A stretch of 5,147 nucleotides of DNA from Candidatus Dadabacteria bacterium (GTDB lineage: Bacteria > Desulfobacterota_D > UBA1144 > Nemesobacterales > UBA2774), in assembly GCA_003229065.1 (NCBI GenBank), contig QIHJ01000175.1, forward strand, positions 2,245-7,391. The letters are read 5' to 3'. Below, in pieces: positions 1 through 5,147 of this stretch; the stretch's first letter is position 1; each line of letters opens with the position of its first letter. The translations under genes were made by a program, and so were the position numbers. The notes under the pieces are model-generated. The model was not told the DNA's origin. It saw only the letters and a list, made by a program, of their open reading frames with translations, and ran no database searches.

Positions 1-1064
1 GGGAGCTTGACGTCATAACTTCAAGCGGCGAGCAAGTCTCCTCTGGAATACTCTCTATGACCATAAAGTCGCTTGGTCATGAATCGATTTCTTTTCAGGG
101 GCATCAGGTGAGGATCGTAACCGATAACGCGCACTCAAAGGCAAAGATACAGAGTATACACGCTGAGAAGATCGAGAACGCTCTCAAAAAGGGCAAGATT
201 GTGGTCGTGGCGGGGTTTCAGGGTGTGGATTCGGACGGGAACGTCACCACGCTCGGAAGAGGCGGCTCCGATCTCACAGCGGTTGCGCTCGCAGCGGCGC
301 TCAAAGCCGATTCCTGCGAGCTCTATAAAGACGACGTTGACGGCGTTTACACAACAGACCCGGGCATGGTCCCGAGCGCAAGGAAGCTCGAGCGTATCTC
401 CTATGAAGAGATGCTCGAGATGGCAAGCCTCGGATCCAAAGTGCTTCAGGCGCGCGCAGTTGAGTTTGCAATGAAGCACGGGGTACCGCTTCACGTGCGC
501 CCCACCGCCAAACCCGACGCCCAGGGCACATGGGTAGTAGAGGAGGAAGAAGAAATGTCTCACATGGAAGATATTCTCATATCCGGCGTATCGTTCGATA
601 AGAACCAGGCCAAGATCACCATCAGCCAAGTCCCGGACAGCCCGGGGATTGCGGCCAAGATATTTACCCCGCTTGGGGAAAACGGAATAATTGTGGACAT
701 GATCGTTCAGAACGTGAGCCGCGAGGGTCATACGGATATGACGTTTACCGTACCCAGGACAGACTATAAAAAATCGATTATAATTACACAAGAAATAGCA
801 GGAAGCCTGGGAGCCCGGGAGATACTCTCGGACGACAAGATTACGAAAGTATCGCTCGTGGGCGTGGGAATGAAGACCCACTCGGGCGTGGCCACCAAGA
901 TGTTTACGGCCTTTGCCAGGGAAGGAATAAATATTTTGATGATCAGCACATCGGAAATTAAGATTTCCTGTGTAATAGAGGAAAAATACACTGAGCTTGC
1001 AGTAAGGACTCTCCACGAGGCGTTTAATCTCGGGGGGACGTCCGGTAACGAGGACAAGAAATGA
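1..1064 (+). CDS. lysC: Aspartate kinase, monofunctional, with C-terminal ACT domains (5' partial)
   Basis: Aspartokinase phosphorylates L-aspartate with ATP, the first step to lysine, threonine and methionine; it is cytoplasmic. The reading frame is open to the window edge (first full codon at 3), so the start is missing; the ATG at 57 is internal, because family-typical sequence ([13 protein letters not shown]) lies before it. About 353 residues are visible of the roughly 405-410 usual for the family. Counting from Met at 57, the kinase part shows [19 protein letters not shown] (54-72), VDGVYTTDP (94-102) and [17 protein letters not shown] (115-131). A Glu-rich linker (162-166) follows, then two ACT units: [23 protein letters not shown] and DMIVQNVS in the first; [17 protein letters not shown] and [11 protein letters not shown] in the second. 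These match lysine- and/or threonine-inhibited enzymes, so feedback control is expected from family knowledge. An extra Asp lies before VDGVY, and a candidate internal start lies at 555. The stop overlaps the cimA start by ATGA. Confidence 0.96.
   Translation, partial: ELDVITSSGEQVSSGILSMTIKSLGHESISFQGHQVRIVTDNAHSKAKIQSIHAEKIENALKKGKIVVVAGFQGVDSDGNVTTLGRGGSDLTAVALAAALKADSCELYKDDVDGVYTTDPGMVPSARKLERISYEEMLEMASLGSKVLQARAVEFAMKHGVPLHVRPTAKPDAQGTWVVEEEEEMSHMEDILISGVSFDKNQAKITISQVPDSPGIAAKIFTPLGENGIIVDMIVQNVSREGHTDMTFTVPRTDYKKSIIITQEIAGSLGAREILSDDKITKVSLVGVGMKTHSGVATKMFTAFAREGINILMISTSEIKISCVIEEKYTELAVRTLHEAFNLGGTSGNEDKK
541..557 (+). promoter_or_regulatory. Candidate internal ribosome binding site and start for an aspartokinase beta subunit
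   Basis: A perfect AGGAGG (541-546) lies 8 nt before an in-frame ATG at 555-557. Initiation there would give a 169-residue protein (555-1064) made of the two ACT domains only. In Bacillus subtilis and Corynebacterium glutamicum, aspartokinase is an alpha2beta2 enzyme whose beta chain starts in frame at this same domain boundary. A second ATG at 564 (MEDIL) is closer to where the Corynebacterium beta chain begins but is less well spaced from the AGGAGG. Caution: the motif is encoded by a run of Glu codons, which produce such sequence by chance. The beta product is an inference. Confidence 0.45.
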
Positions 1065-2662
1065 GCGACAACCTGGTAAAGATATACGATGTAACCTTAA
1101 GAGACGGCACACAGGGAGAGGATATCTCCTTTTCGATTCACGATAAAATCCGCATCGCTCAAAAGCTCGATGAGCTCGGGGTGCATTATATAGAAGGCGG
1201 CTGGCCGGGATCAAACGACCGGGACGAGGGTTTTTTTAAAGAAGCCAAGAAAGTAAGGCTAAGGAAAGCTAAATTAGCGGCATTCGGAAGCACGAGACGG
1301 GTAAAGAAAAGCTGTGATGAGGACGCGAGCATTCAGGCGCTTCTAAAGGCCGAAACCCCAACCGTAACCATCGTAGGAAAGAGCTGGGACTTCCATGTTA
1401 CCGAAGCTCTCAGGATAGGGCTTGACGAGAACCTCGAGATAATCAGCGACACTGTAGAATATCTGAAGCAAAAAACGGACGAAGTATTTTTCGACGCCGA
1501 GCATTTCTTTGACGGTTTCAAGCACAACCCCGAATACACGCTAAAGGCCATCACCACGGCTCACGAAGCCGGGGCCGACGTGCTCGTGCTCTGCGACACG
1601 AACGGCGGCACTATGCCGTGGGAAATAGAGGCGGCTATACAGGAAGTTAGGGCTAAGCTGCCGGATGCCAGTCTTGGCATACATACACATAACGACGGTG
1701 AAGTAGGAGTAGCGAACACTCTTTATGCTGTAAGAGAGGGCGCGAGACAAATACAGGGAACCATAAACGGCTACGGCGAGCGCTGCGGAAACGCAAACCT
1801 CTGCTCGATCATACCTAACCTTAAATTAAAGCTGGAAATGGAGTGTCTAAGTGAAGAGGAGCTCATGAAATTGTATGAGGTCTCGCACTTTATTCACGAG
1901 CTTACGAACCTCCCTCCAATAAAACACGGTGCTTTTGTAGGTGACAGCGCATTTGCCCATAAGGGCGGGCTTCACGCAAGCGCTGTCATGAGAAACGAAG
2001 AGACTTATGAGCATATAAAACCGGGTATTGTCGGCAACAGAAGACGCGTTCTCATCTCAGACCTTGCAGGCAGGAGCAACATCTTATTTAAAGCAAAAGA
2101 GCTCGGAATTGAGCTTGACCCCCAGGATTCCTGCGTAAACGACATACTAAATGAGCTTAAGAAGCTTGAAAACGAGGGTTATGAGTTCGAGGGAGCCGAC
2201 GCCTCCTTCGAGCTACTTGTGAGAAAAACTCTGGGTGAGTACAGAAAACCTTTTCACCTAAAGAGCGCAAGGACAATAACCGAGAAGCGCACTGAGGATG
2301 AAGACCCGATGACCGAGGCTACACTCGTAGTCCAGGTAGACGGCATCACCGAGCACATGGCTGCGACCGGAAACGGCCCTGTAAACGCCATAGACCAGGG
2401 GCTCAGAAAAGCTCTGGTTAAGTTCTACCCTAGCCTTAAGGATATGAAGCTCAAAGACTACAGGGTTAGGGTGCTTAACACTAAGCACGGCACGGACGCG
2501 TTAGTCAGGGTGCTTATAGAATCAGGGGACGGCGAGAGCAACTGGAGCACCGTCGGCGTATCGCATAATATTGTCGAAGCAAGCTGGAAAGCCCTCATAG
2601 ACAGCATCGACTACAAGATCTTAAAAGACGAAGCCAAAAAAGCCGAAAAAGCCCGAGGCTGA
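1061..2662 (+). CDS. cimA: (R)-citramalate synthase
   Basis: CimA condenses acetyl-CoA with pyruvate to (R)-citramalate, the entry to 2-oxobutyrate and isoleucine without threonine. The 533-residue product has the full family layout. A DRE-TIM-like barrel begins with TLRDGTQGE (12-20; Arg14 and Asp15 are the expected catalytic and metal residues). The IEGGWPGSN segment (44-52) is typical of the citramalate synthase-type branch rather than of LeuA. HTHND (208-212) supplies the metal-binding histidines, [12 protein letters not shown] spans 236-247, and [10 protein letters not shown] lies at 300-309. The C-terminal LeuA-type allosteric domain (about 380-520) has [16 protein letters not shown] and [15 protein letters not shown], so isoleucine feedback is likely from family knowledge. 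The ATG overlaps the lysC stop; GAGGA (1050-1054) sits 6 nt upstream as its ribosome site, so translation is probably coupled. 2-Isopropylmalate or homocitrate synthase is less likely because of the N-terminal signature. Confidence 0.95.
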   Translation: MSDNLVKIYDVTLRDGTQGEDISFSIHDKIRIAQKLDELGVHYIEGGWPGSNDRDEGFFKEAKKVRLRKAKLAAFGSTRRVKKSCDEDASIQALLKAETPTVTIVGKSWDFHVTEALRIGLDENLEIISDTVEYLKQKTDEVFFDAEHFFDGFKHNPEYTLKAITTAHEAGADVLVLCDTNGGTMPWEIEAAIQEVRAKLPDASLGIHTHNDGEVGVANTLYAVREGARQIQGTINGYGERCGNANLCSIIPNLKLKLEMECLSEEELMKLYEVSHFIHELTNLPPIKHGAFVGDSAFAHKGGLHASAVMRNEETYEHIKPGIVGNRRRVLISDLAGRSNILFKAKELGIELDPQDSCVNDILNELKKLENEGYEFEGADASFELLVRKTLGEYRKPFHLKSARTITEKRTEDEDPMTEATLVVQVDGITEHMAATGNGPVNAIDQGLRKALVKFYPSLKDMKLKDYRVRVLNTKHGTDALVRVLIESGDGESNWSTVGVSHNIVEASWKALIDSIDYKILKDEAKKAEKARG

Positions 2663-2869
2663 CCGGAACACTAGCAGACGGAACAACTAAGTTTATATTT
2701 AACCGCAAATAAACACGAATTAAAAGAAAAAAAACGTTTTATTTTGTTAAAAAACATTCGTTCGGTTAACCCTTCTTGGTTTTAAACTCTTTTTAAACAT
2801 TTGTGTAAATTAGTGTTAATTCGTGGTTAATAAAAATCTGTTGAGCTTAATCCGTTTGTGGTTAAAGTT
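2663..2869. other. AT-rich convergent intergenic region between cimA and a YIP1 gene
   Basis: No coding frame can be supported in these 207 bases. Apart from the first 35 or so bases after the cimA stop, the stretch is occupied by an inverted, roughly 10-bp-periodic repeat listed separately. It also holds the palindromes AAAACGTTTT (2731-2740) and GGTTAACC (2764-2771). No classical GC-rich stem followed by a T run is present, so termination of the two converging genes must use this AT-rich fold or be Rho-dependent. Confidence 0.7.
2699..2865. repeat. Degenerate inverted repeat with 10-bp units (dispersed intergenic repeat type)
   Basis: The left arm starts TTAACCGCAAATAAACACGA at 2699. The right arm, read on the minus strand from 2830, starts TTAACCACGAATTAACACTA. 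By eye the arms match at about 20 of 26 positions. Units such as AACACGAATT, AACACTAATT and TACACAAATG recur about every 10 bases. GTGGTTAA occurs twice (2823-2830 and 2858-2865), so the right end may carry a second boundary. From memory, this AACACGAAT style of intergenic repeat is scattered through many environmental bacterial genomes. A genome-wide copy count could not be made here. Confidence 0.6.
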
Positions 2870-3403
2870 TTAAGACCATATGGGCTTGGGAAGCCCGTAT
2901 GCGAATAGCAAGATTAAATAGACAAGACTGTAGGCTATAATGCCCACGACACAGACCCATATGGCATTCCAGGTGTTCTTGAAGTCAAGTGCTTGTCTGG
3001 TCGCAACCACCATTGCAACAAATATCCATATCCAAATTACAAGTAACACAAGCGCGCTTATGTAAGGGACAAAAAAAGCGACTATCCTGAATATTCCGGG
3101 TGCGCTTGCAAACCCGAGCACTCGTACCATCTCGCCTACCGTAGTCCTTGTCTGAGACTCGGGGAAGAGCTTGGTCCCGATCAAGTAAATTAGAAACGCC
3201 ATCACGAGCCAGCCGACGAACGACAGAACGGTGGCTACGATGAGCCCCCAAAGGCCTCCTATCTTAACTGTTCCCAGACCCGTAGCTATGCTTGAAATTA
3301 GCAATATCAGAAGAGCCTGCCACATGGCAGACTTATCATGCTCCACTTCCTCATAAAGCTCGGGATCGAAGGTAAGCGCCCTTAGTATTCTGCTTATCAA
3401 CAC
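2870..3403 (-). CDS. YIP1-family integral membrane protein, copy A
   Basis: This 177-residue protein is mostly hydrophobic. It has a short charged N-terminus with LYEEVEHDK (16-24) and membrane stretches at about 28-47, 51-78, 103-133 and 147-170; the third is long enough for two spans. The motif RQALDFKNTW (136-145) after the third hydrophobic block, and LGFASAPGIFRIV (96-108), are typical of bacterial YIP1-domain proteins. It probably sits in the inner membrane. Bacterial YIP1 proteins have no established biochemical role, so none is assigned. The start is GTG at 3401-3403: an in-frame TAG lies directly upstream, and AGGAG (minus strand of 3414-3418) is 10 nt away; a TTG is the next codon. 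The protein is about 45 percent identical by manual alignment to the gene upstream (3539-4069), which lies 135 bp away on the same strand. No good promoter is seen between them, so they may be cotranscribed. Confidence 0.85.
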   Translation of the reverse strand: MLISRILRALTFDPELYEEVEHDKSAMWQALLILLISSIATGLGTVKIGGLWGLIVATVLSFVGWLVMAFLIYLIGTKLFPESQTRTTVGEMVRVLGFASAPGIFRIVAFFVPYISALVLLVIWIWIFVAMVVATRQALDFKNTWNAIWVCVVGIIAYSLVYLILLFAYGLPKPIWS

Positions 3404-3413
3404 CTAAATAAAG

Positions 3414-3418
3414 CTCCT
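3414..3418 (-). promoter_or_regulatory. Ribosome binding site supporting the GTG start of YIP1 copy A
   Basis: The minus strand reads AGGAG here, 10 nt before the GTG at 3403-3401. The codon directly before that GTG is an in-frame TAG, so no longer N-terminus is possible. The adjacent TTG codon is the only close alternative. Confidence 0.6.
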
Positions 3419-3538
3419 ATATTCTTTGTCAGTTTAACTATTGAGATGAAATTTGATATAAATATACCCAATCAGGCCCGAAAAAACCTACCTATTGTTT
3501 CCGCTGATCAATGAGAGCGCTCACACTCCAAAGCTAGA

Positions 3539-4069
3539 CTAAATAACAGCAGAAGGTATGAAGAACGACATGATAGTGCCGACTATCAAGATATATACTA
3601 TAAATCCGATTACGCACACCAGTATGGCGCGCCAGGTGCTCTTATAATCAAGAGCCTGCCTCACAGCGATTACCATAGCGATTAATATCCAAATATTCGC
3701 AACGATGGTAATTACAACCCCGATGAGGGGGATGAAAGAAACAATTCGTAGCACTCCCGGGGAGAACGCAAACCCAGTTGTACGGAGAAGCTCCGGAATG
3801 TCAGATTTAGTCTGAGGCTCGGGTAAAAGCTTAGCCCCGACAATATAGATTATCACTATCCATACAACCCAGCCTATAAGGGCTGCGATTATACCTAGTA
3901 TAAATCCCCGTATACCTCCAAGACCTATTACCCCGATTCCCGACGCGATACTGGATATAACAACCACCTGTATCGCCTGGCTCAACGAGCCTTTATCCGC
4001 CTCAACTTCCTCGTACAGATTTACGTCGAGCTTCGAAGCCCTTATCATTCGATCAACCAAGCTTGCCAT
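3539..4069 (-). CDS. YIP1-family integral membrane protein, copy B
   Basis: This 176-residue membrane protein is the paralogue of the gene at 2870-3403. Shared landmarks are LYEEVE.DK (18-26), ISSIA.G.G (38-46), KL.PE.QT (80-87), GFA.SPG..RIV (99-110), the stretch IWI..AMV.A.RQALD (126-141) and the tail TW.AI.VCV.G (145-155). Hydrophobic segments lie at about 30-50, 52-80, 104-135 and 147-170, so four or five spans are likely and an inner-membrane location is inferred. The ATG at 4067-4069 has a strong AGGAGG (minus strand of 4077-4082) 7 nt upstream. A TTGACG-17-TATTAT promoter precedes it with a leader of about 65 nt, and 11-bp repeats flank that promoter. Family membership is well supported. 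Function is unknown; YIP1 proteins in eukaryotes act in membrane traffic, but that role should not be transferred to bacteria. Confidence 0.87.
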   Translation of the reverse strand: MASLVDRMIRASKLDVNLYEEVEADKGSLSQAIQVVVISSIASGIGVIGLGGIRGFILGIIAALIGWVVWIVIIYIVGAKLLPEPQTKSDIPELLRTTGFAFSPGVLRIVSFIPLIGVVITIVANIWILIAMVIAVRQALDYKSTWRAILVCVIGFIVYILIVGTIMSFFIPSAVI

Positions 4070-4079
4070 CGTATACCCT

Positions 4080-4101
4080 CCTGATTTTATCCTGATTTTA
4101 T
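4080..4101. repeat. Tandem pair of an 11-bp repeat in the leader of YIP1 copy B
   Basis: CCTGATTTTAT occurs twice back to back on the plus strand (4080-4090 and 4091-4101), and a partial CCTG follows at 4103-4106. On the coding (minus) strand the pair reads ATAAAATCAGG twice, and the last AGG is part of the AGGAGG ribosome site of copy B. An exact inverted copy lies at 4180-4190. Confidence 0.7.
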
Positions 4102-4142
4102 TCCTGCCCCGGCATCGCTCGAAAACGCTCGCCTCTGTTCAC

Positions 4143-4171
4143 ATAATAAAACTTTGCGGCCCCTTCGTCAA
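4143..4171 (-). promoter_or_regulatory. Sigma70-type promoter for YIP1 copy B
   Basis: On the minus strand, TTGACG (4171-4166) is followed after exactly 17 nt by TATTAT (4148-4143); each hexamer matches the consensus at 5 of 6 positions. Transcription should begin near 4136, giving a leader of about 65 nt before the ATG at 4069. The leader contains CGCTCG twice at a 10-bp spacing (4116-4121 and 4126-4131, plus-strand reading) and the tandem 11-bp repeat. Confidence 0.65.
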
Positions 4172-4179
4172 AGATTTTT

Positions 4180-4190
4180 ATAAAATCAGG
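4180..4190. repeat. Inverted copy of the 11-bp repeat, upstream of the YIP1 copy B promoter
   Basis: The plus strand reads ATAAAATCAGG, the exact reverse complement of the tandem units at 4080-4101. It lies 8 bp upstream of the -35 hexamer. Part of it also forms a small local AT-rich hairpin (GATTTT 4173-4178 with AAAATC 4182-4187, loop of 3), which could explain the match without any regulatory role. Confidence 0.55.
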
Positions 4191-4217
4191 GCTAACTAGC
4201 AGGAATCCTAAAAGTTT

Positions 4218-4643
4218 TTACTTCAGAAACCGTTCCCGATGCTCGGGTTCGGGCACCATACACTCTTCCCTCTTTCCAAACCACTTGTATCTATGCCTCG
4301 CGACTATTCCGTATACGTAATCTCTAAGCGGCCTGGGAATAATAATGAATGCATAAAAGAGACCCCACACTCCCCCCAATCGACGGGCCACCCTGAGCGC
4401 GGCCTCCGAGCGGACATAACACTTTCCGTCTTCGACTAATACGAATGTATCTAAACTGTCGTTTGAAAGACCGAATTCTTGAAGGATGCTTTTTGAAATA
4501 TCTGACTGTAGCGGAGCGAATCTGAACACACTCCTGGGATCTCTTTTTATAATAAATCCAACAGAGCCGTTACAAAGGTTGCAGACACCGTCAAAAAGCA
4601 CTGCCGATCCTGAAAGGTCTGGATCACTACTGTCTCTATTCAT
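4218..4643 (-). CDS. DCC-family (DUF393) putative thiol-disulfide oxidoreductase
   Basis: This 141-residue protein carries the family signature near its N-terminus: VLFDGVCNLCNGSVGF (15-30), with the DxxCxxC pair at Asp18, Cys21 and Cys24. FAPLQSD (42-48), RSEAAL (78-83) and the C-terminal RYKWFGKREEC (118-128) follow; the length is normal for the family. Members are annotated as putative thiol-disulfide oxidoreductases with a thioredoxin-like fold; substrates are not established. There is no signal peptide, so a cytoplasmic location is likely, possibly membrane-associated through the hydrophobic stretch GVWGLFYAFIIIPRPL (91-106). ATG at 4643 was chosen although it lacks a clear ribosome site. 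A GTG at codon 15, with AGGA six nt upstream, would begin exactly at the first beta strand and cannot be excluded. The gene lies 60 bp after the neighbouring exported-protein gene and 148 bp before YIP1 copy B. Confidence 0.88.
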   Translation of the reverse strand: MNRDSSDPDLSGSAVLFDGVCNLCNGSVGFIIKRDPRSVFRFAPLQSDISKSILQEFGLSNDSLDTFVLVEDGKCYVRSEAALRVARRLGGVWGLFYAFIIIPRPLRDYVYGIVARHRYKWFGKREECMVPEPEHRERFLK

Positions 4644-4650
4644 TTATAAG

Positions 4651-4673
4651 AGTATAATCTTGGATATTATACT
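4651..4673. repeat. 8-bp inverted repeat over the DCC-gene -10 box
   Basis: AGTATAAT (4651-4658) and ATTATACT (4666-4673) are perfect reverse complements separated by 7 bp. The symmetry covers the -10 hexamer and the probable start of transcription, where a dimeric repressor could bind. In so AT-rich a spacer it may equally be chance. Confidence 0.45.
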
Positions 4674-4695
4674 TAGCCACTAGACATAATTTAAA
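4666..4695 (-). promoter_or_regulatory. Sigma70-type promoter for the DCC-family gene
   Basis: The minus strand has a perfect TATAAT (4671-4666), preceded after 18 nt by a weaker TTTAAA (4695-4690). Transcription would begin near 4659, only about 15 nt before the ATG at 4643, in a leader with no Shine-Dalgarno sequence. The -10 box lies inside an 8-bp perfect inverted repeat. Confidence 0.5.
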
Positions 4696-4703
4696 TAGAC
4701 TAG

Positions 4704-5147
4704 TTATTGTGCCTCTTTAACACCCGGAAGGATTATGTACCACTTACCGCCGATCTGACTGATCGGATCAATGCCGAGAGGAACCCTGACTGTCTGGGTT
4801 TTCCCTTCACTGTCGGTCTTTTGCGTTTCTGCAACCATCACCATAAAATGGGACGGGGGCACAGGGAAGTACATCGGCTGCCCGGTCACGTTCATAGTCT
4901 GTGTTTTTGCGTCGTATTCGCCTATCTCACTCACAGGCTTAACAGCGAACAGGTAGTTTTCCGGAATCGCAATCACTGTCCATGCGTTTAGTATCTCCTC
5001 AAGCTTCGCAGGAGCATGCTCCTGCATATGCTCGACAACCTCAGGGTGTATCAGCGCCTTAAGCGCAGCTTTATCCTTGGCTTGAGTAGTAGCTGCTTTA
5101 CTCGGCCCAAGCCCCTCTGGCGTACTCTGCCCGCCCTGGGCAAGCAC
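4704..5147 (-). CDS. Probably exported protein of unknown function (5' partial)
   Basis: Only the C-terminal 147-148 codons are present; the frame is open to the window edge. The GTG at the edge is probably an internal Val codon rather than the start. The first visible residues (VLAQGGQSTPEG) look like the end of a signal peptide, with a possible cleavage after Ala3, followed by a flexible Gly/Ser/Pro/Thr-rich linker to about residue 22. A helical, charged part (about 23-55, KDKAALKALIHPEVVEHMQEH) leads into beta-rich sequence that ends in GIDPISQIGGKWYIILP (125-141). The helix-then-sheet order and the GGKWYIILP ending resemble small NTF2-like or lipoprotein-type domains, but this is only an impression and no family is assigned. 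It contains no cysteine in the visible part, so it is not an obvious redox substrate of the adjacent DCC protein. The stop lies 60 bp before the DCC gene. Confidence 0.7.
   Translation of the reverse strand: MLAQGGQSTPEGLGPSKAATTQAKDKAALKALIHPEVVEHMQEHAPAKLEEILNAWTVIAIPENYLFAVKPVSEIGEYDAKTQTMNVTGQPMYFPVPPSHFMVMVAETQKTDSEGKTQTVRVPLGIDPISQIGGKWYIILPGVKEAQ

Noticed and set aside
57..59. ATG at 57 as the true start of lysC.
   Set aside because: The frame is open upstream to the edge and encodes conserved aspartokinase sequence (GEQVS region), so this Met is internal.
135..1214. A 359-codon open frame on the minus strand antisense to lysC and cimA.
   Set aside because: It is a shadow of the strongly supported lysC frame: its product is rich in His, Arg and Cys with no domain pattern, and it runs across the lysC/cimA junction.
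2663..2869. CRISPR array or insertion sequence end in the AT-rich intergenic region.
   Set aside because: The repeats are degenerate, about 10 bp, with no regular spacers, and no transposase gene or target-site duplication can be seen.
2982..3251. Second minus-strand frame inside YIP1 copy A.
   Set aside because: It overlaps a well-supported membrane protein in another frame and shows no motif or ribosome site of its own.
3404..3538. Promoter or terminator between the two YIP1 genes.
   Set aside because: TATATT/TATATC-like boxes exist on the minus strand but none has a reasonable -35 at 16-19 nt. The GAGCGCTC palindrome (3515-3522) is only 8 bp with no T run directly after it, and the later T run (3480-3486) has no stem.
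4191..4217. Intrinsic terminator after the DCC gene.
   Set aside because: Only very short AT-rich or 4-bp stems (such as AGGAATCCT at 4201-4209) are present, with no GC-rich stem and T run.
4239..4683. Plus-strand frames opposite the DCC gene as small proteins.
   Set aside because: They lie antisense to the conserved DCC frame, have no family signature and no convincing ribosome site.
4707..4991. Plus-strand frames opposite the exported protein gene.
   Set aside because: They are antisense shadows with His- and Cys-rich sequence of no recognisable kind; the minus-strand frame has protein-like composition and runs off the edge.

Overview
The window reads as ordinary chromosomal DNA from a free-living, probably Gram-negative bacterium. 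The lysC-cimA gene pair, the YIP1 and DCC families and the AACACGAATT-type intergenic repeat fit a Desulfobacterota-like (former deltaproteobacterial) or related environmental lineage. That placement is inference from gene content only; there is no rRNA or other marker here to confirm it. I see no mobile element, CRISPR array, tRNA or rRNA gene.

Left part, plus strand (1-2662): the 3' part of an aspartate kinase gene (lysC; its 5' end lies outside the window) overlaps by an ATGA junction with a complete citramalate synthase gene (cimA). Together they commit carbon to the aspartate-family amino acids and to isoleucine by the threonine-independent pyruvate/citramalate route. Inside lysC, a perfect AGGAGG stands 8 nt before an in-frame ATG at the start of the ACT domains. 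This is the arrangement that yields a separate regulatory beta subunit in some other bacteria.

Middle (2663-2869): an AT-rich convergent intergenic region is filled by a degenerate inverted repeat made of roughly 10-bp units, with TTAACC(G/A)C-type ends. It resembles dispersed intergenic repeats of many environmental bacteria and may also serve as the shared end of the two converging transcription units.

Right part, minus strand (2870-5147): reading leftwards from the window edge come the C-terminal part of a probably exported protein of unknown function, a DCC-family (DUF393) putative thiol-disulfide oxidoreductase, and two tandem YIP1-family membrane proteins that are clear paralogues. Two sigma70-like promoters can be read. 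One, with a perfect TATAAT inside an 8-bp inverted repeat, precedes the DCC gene. The other (TTGACG-17-TATTAT) precedes the upstream YIP1 gene and is bracketed by copies of an 11-bp repeat, one of which overlaps that gene's Shine-Dalgarno sequence.

No convincing new defence, mobile or biosynthetic system is visible. The most useful leads are the internal lysC start, the bracketed YIP1 promoter, the YIP1 duplication and the intergenic repeat element.
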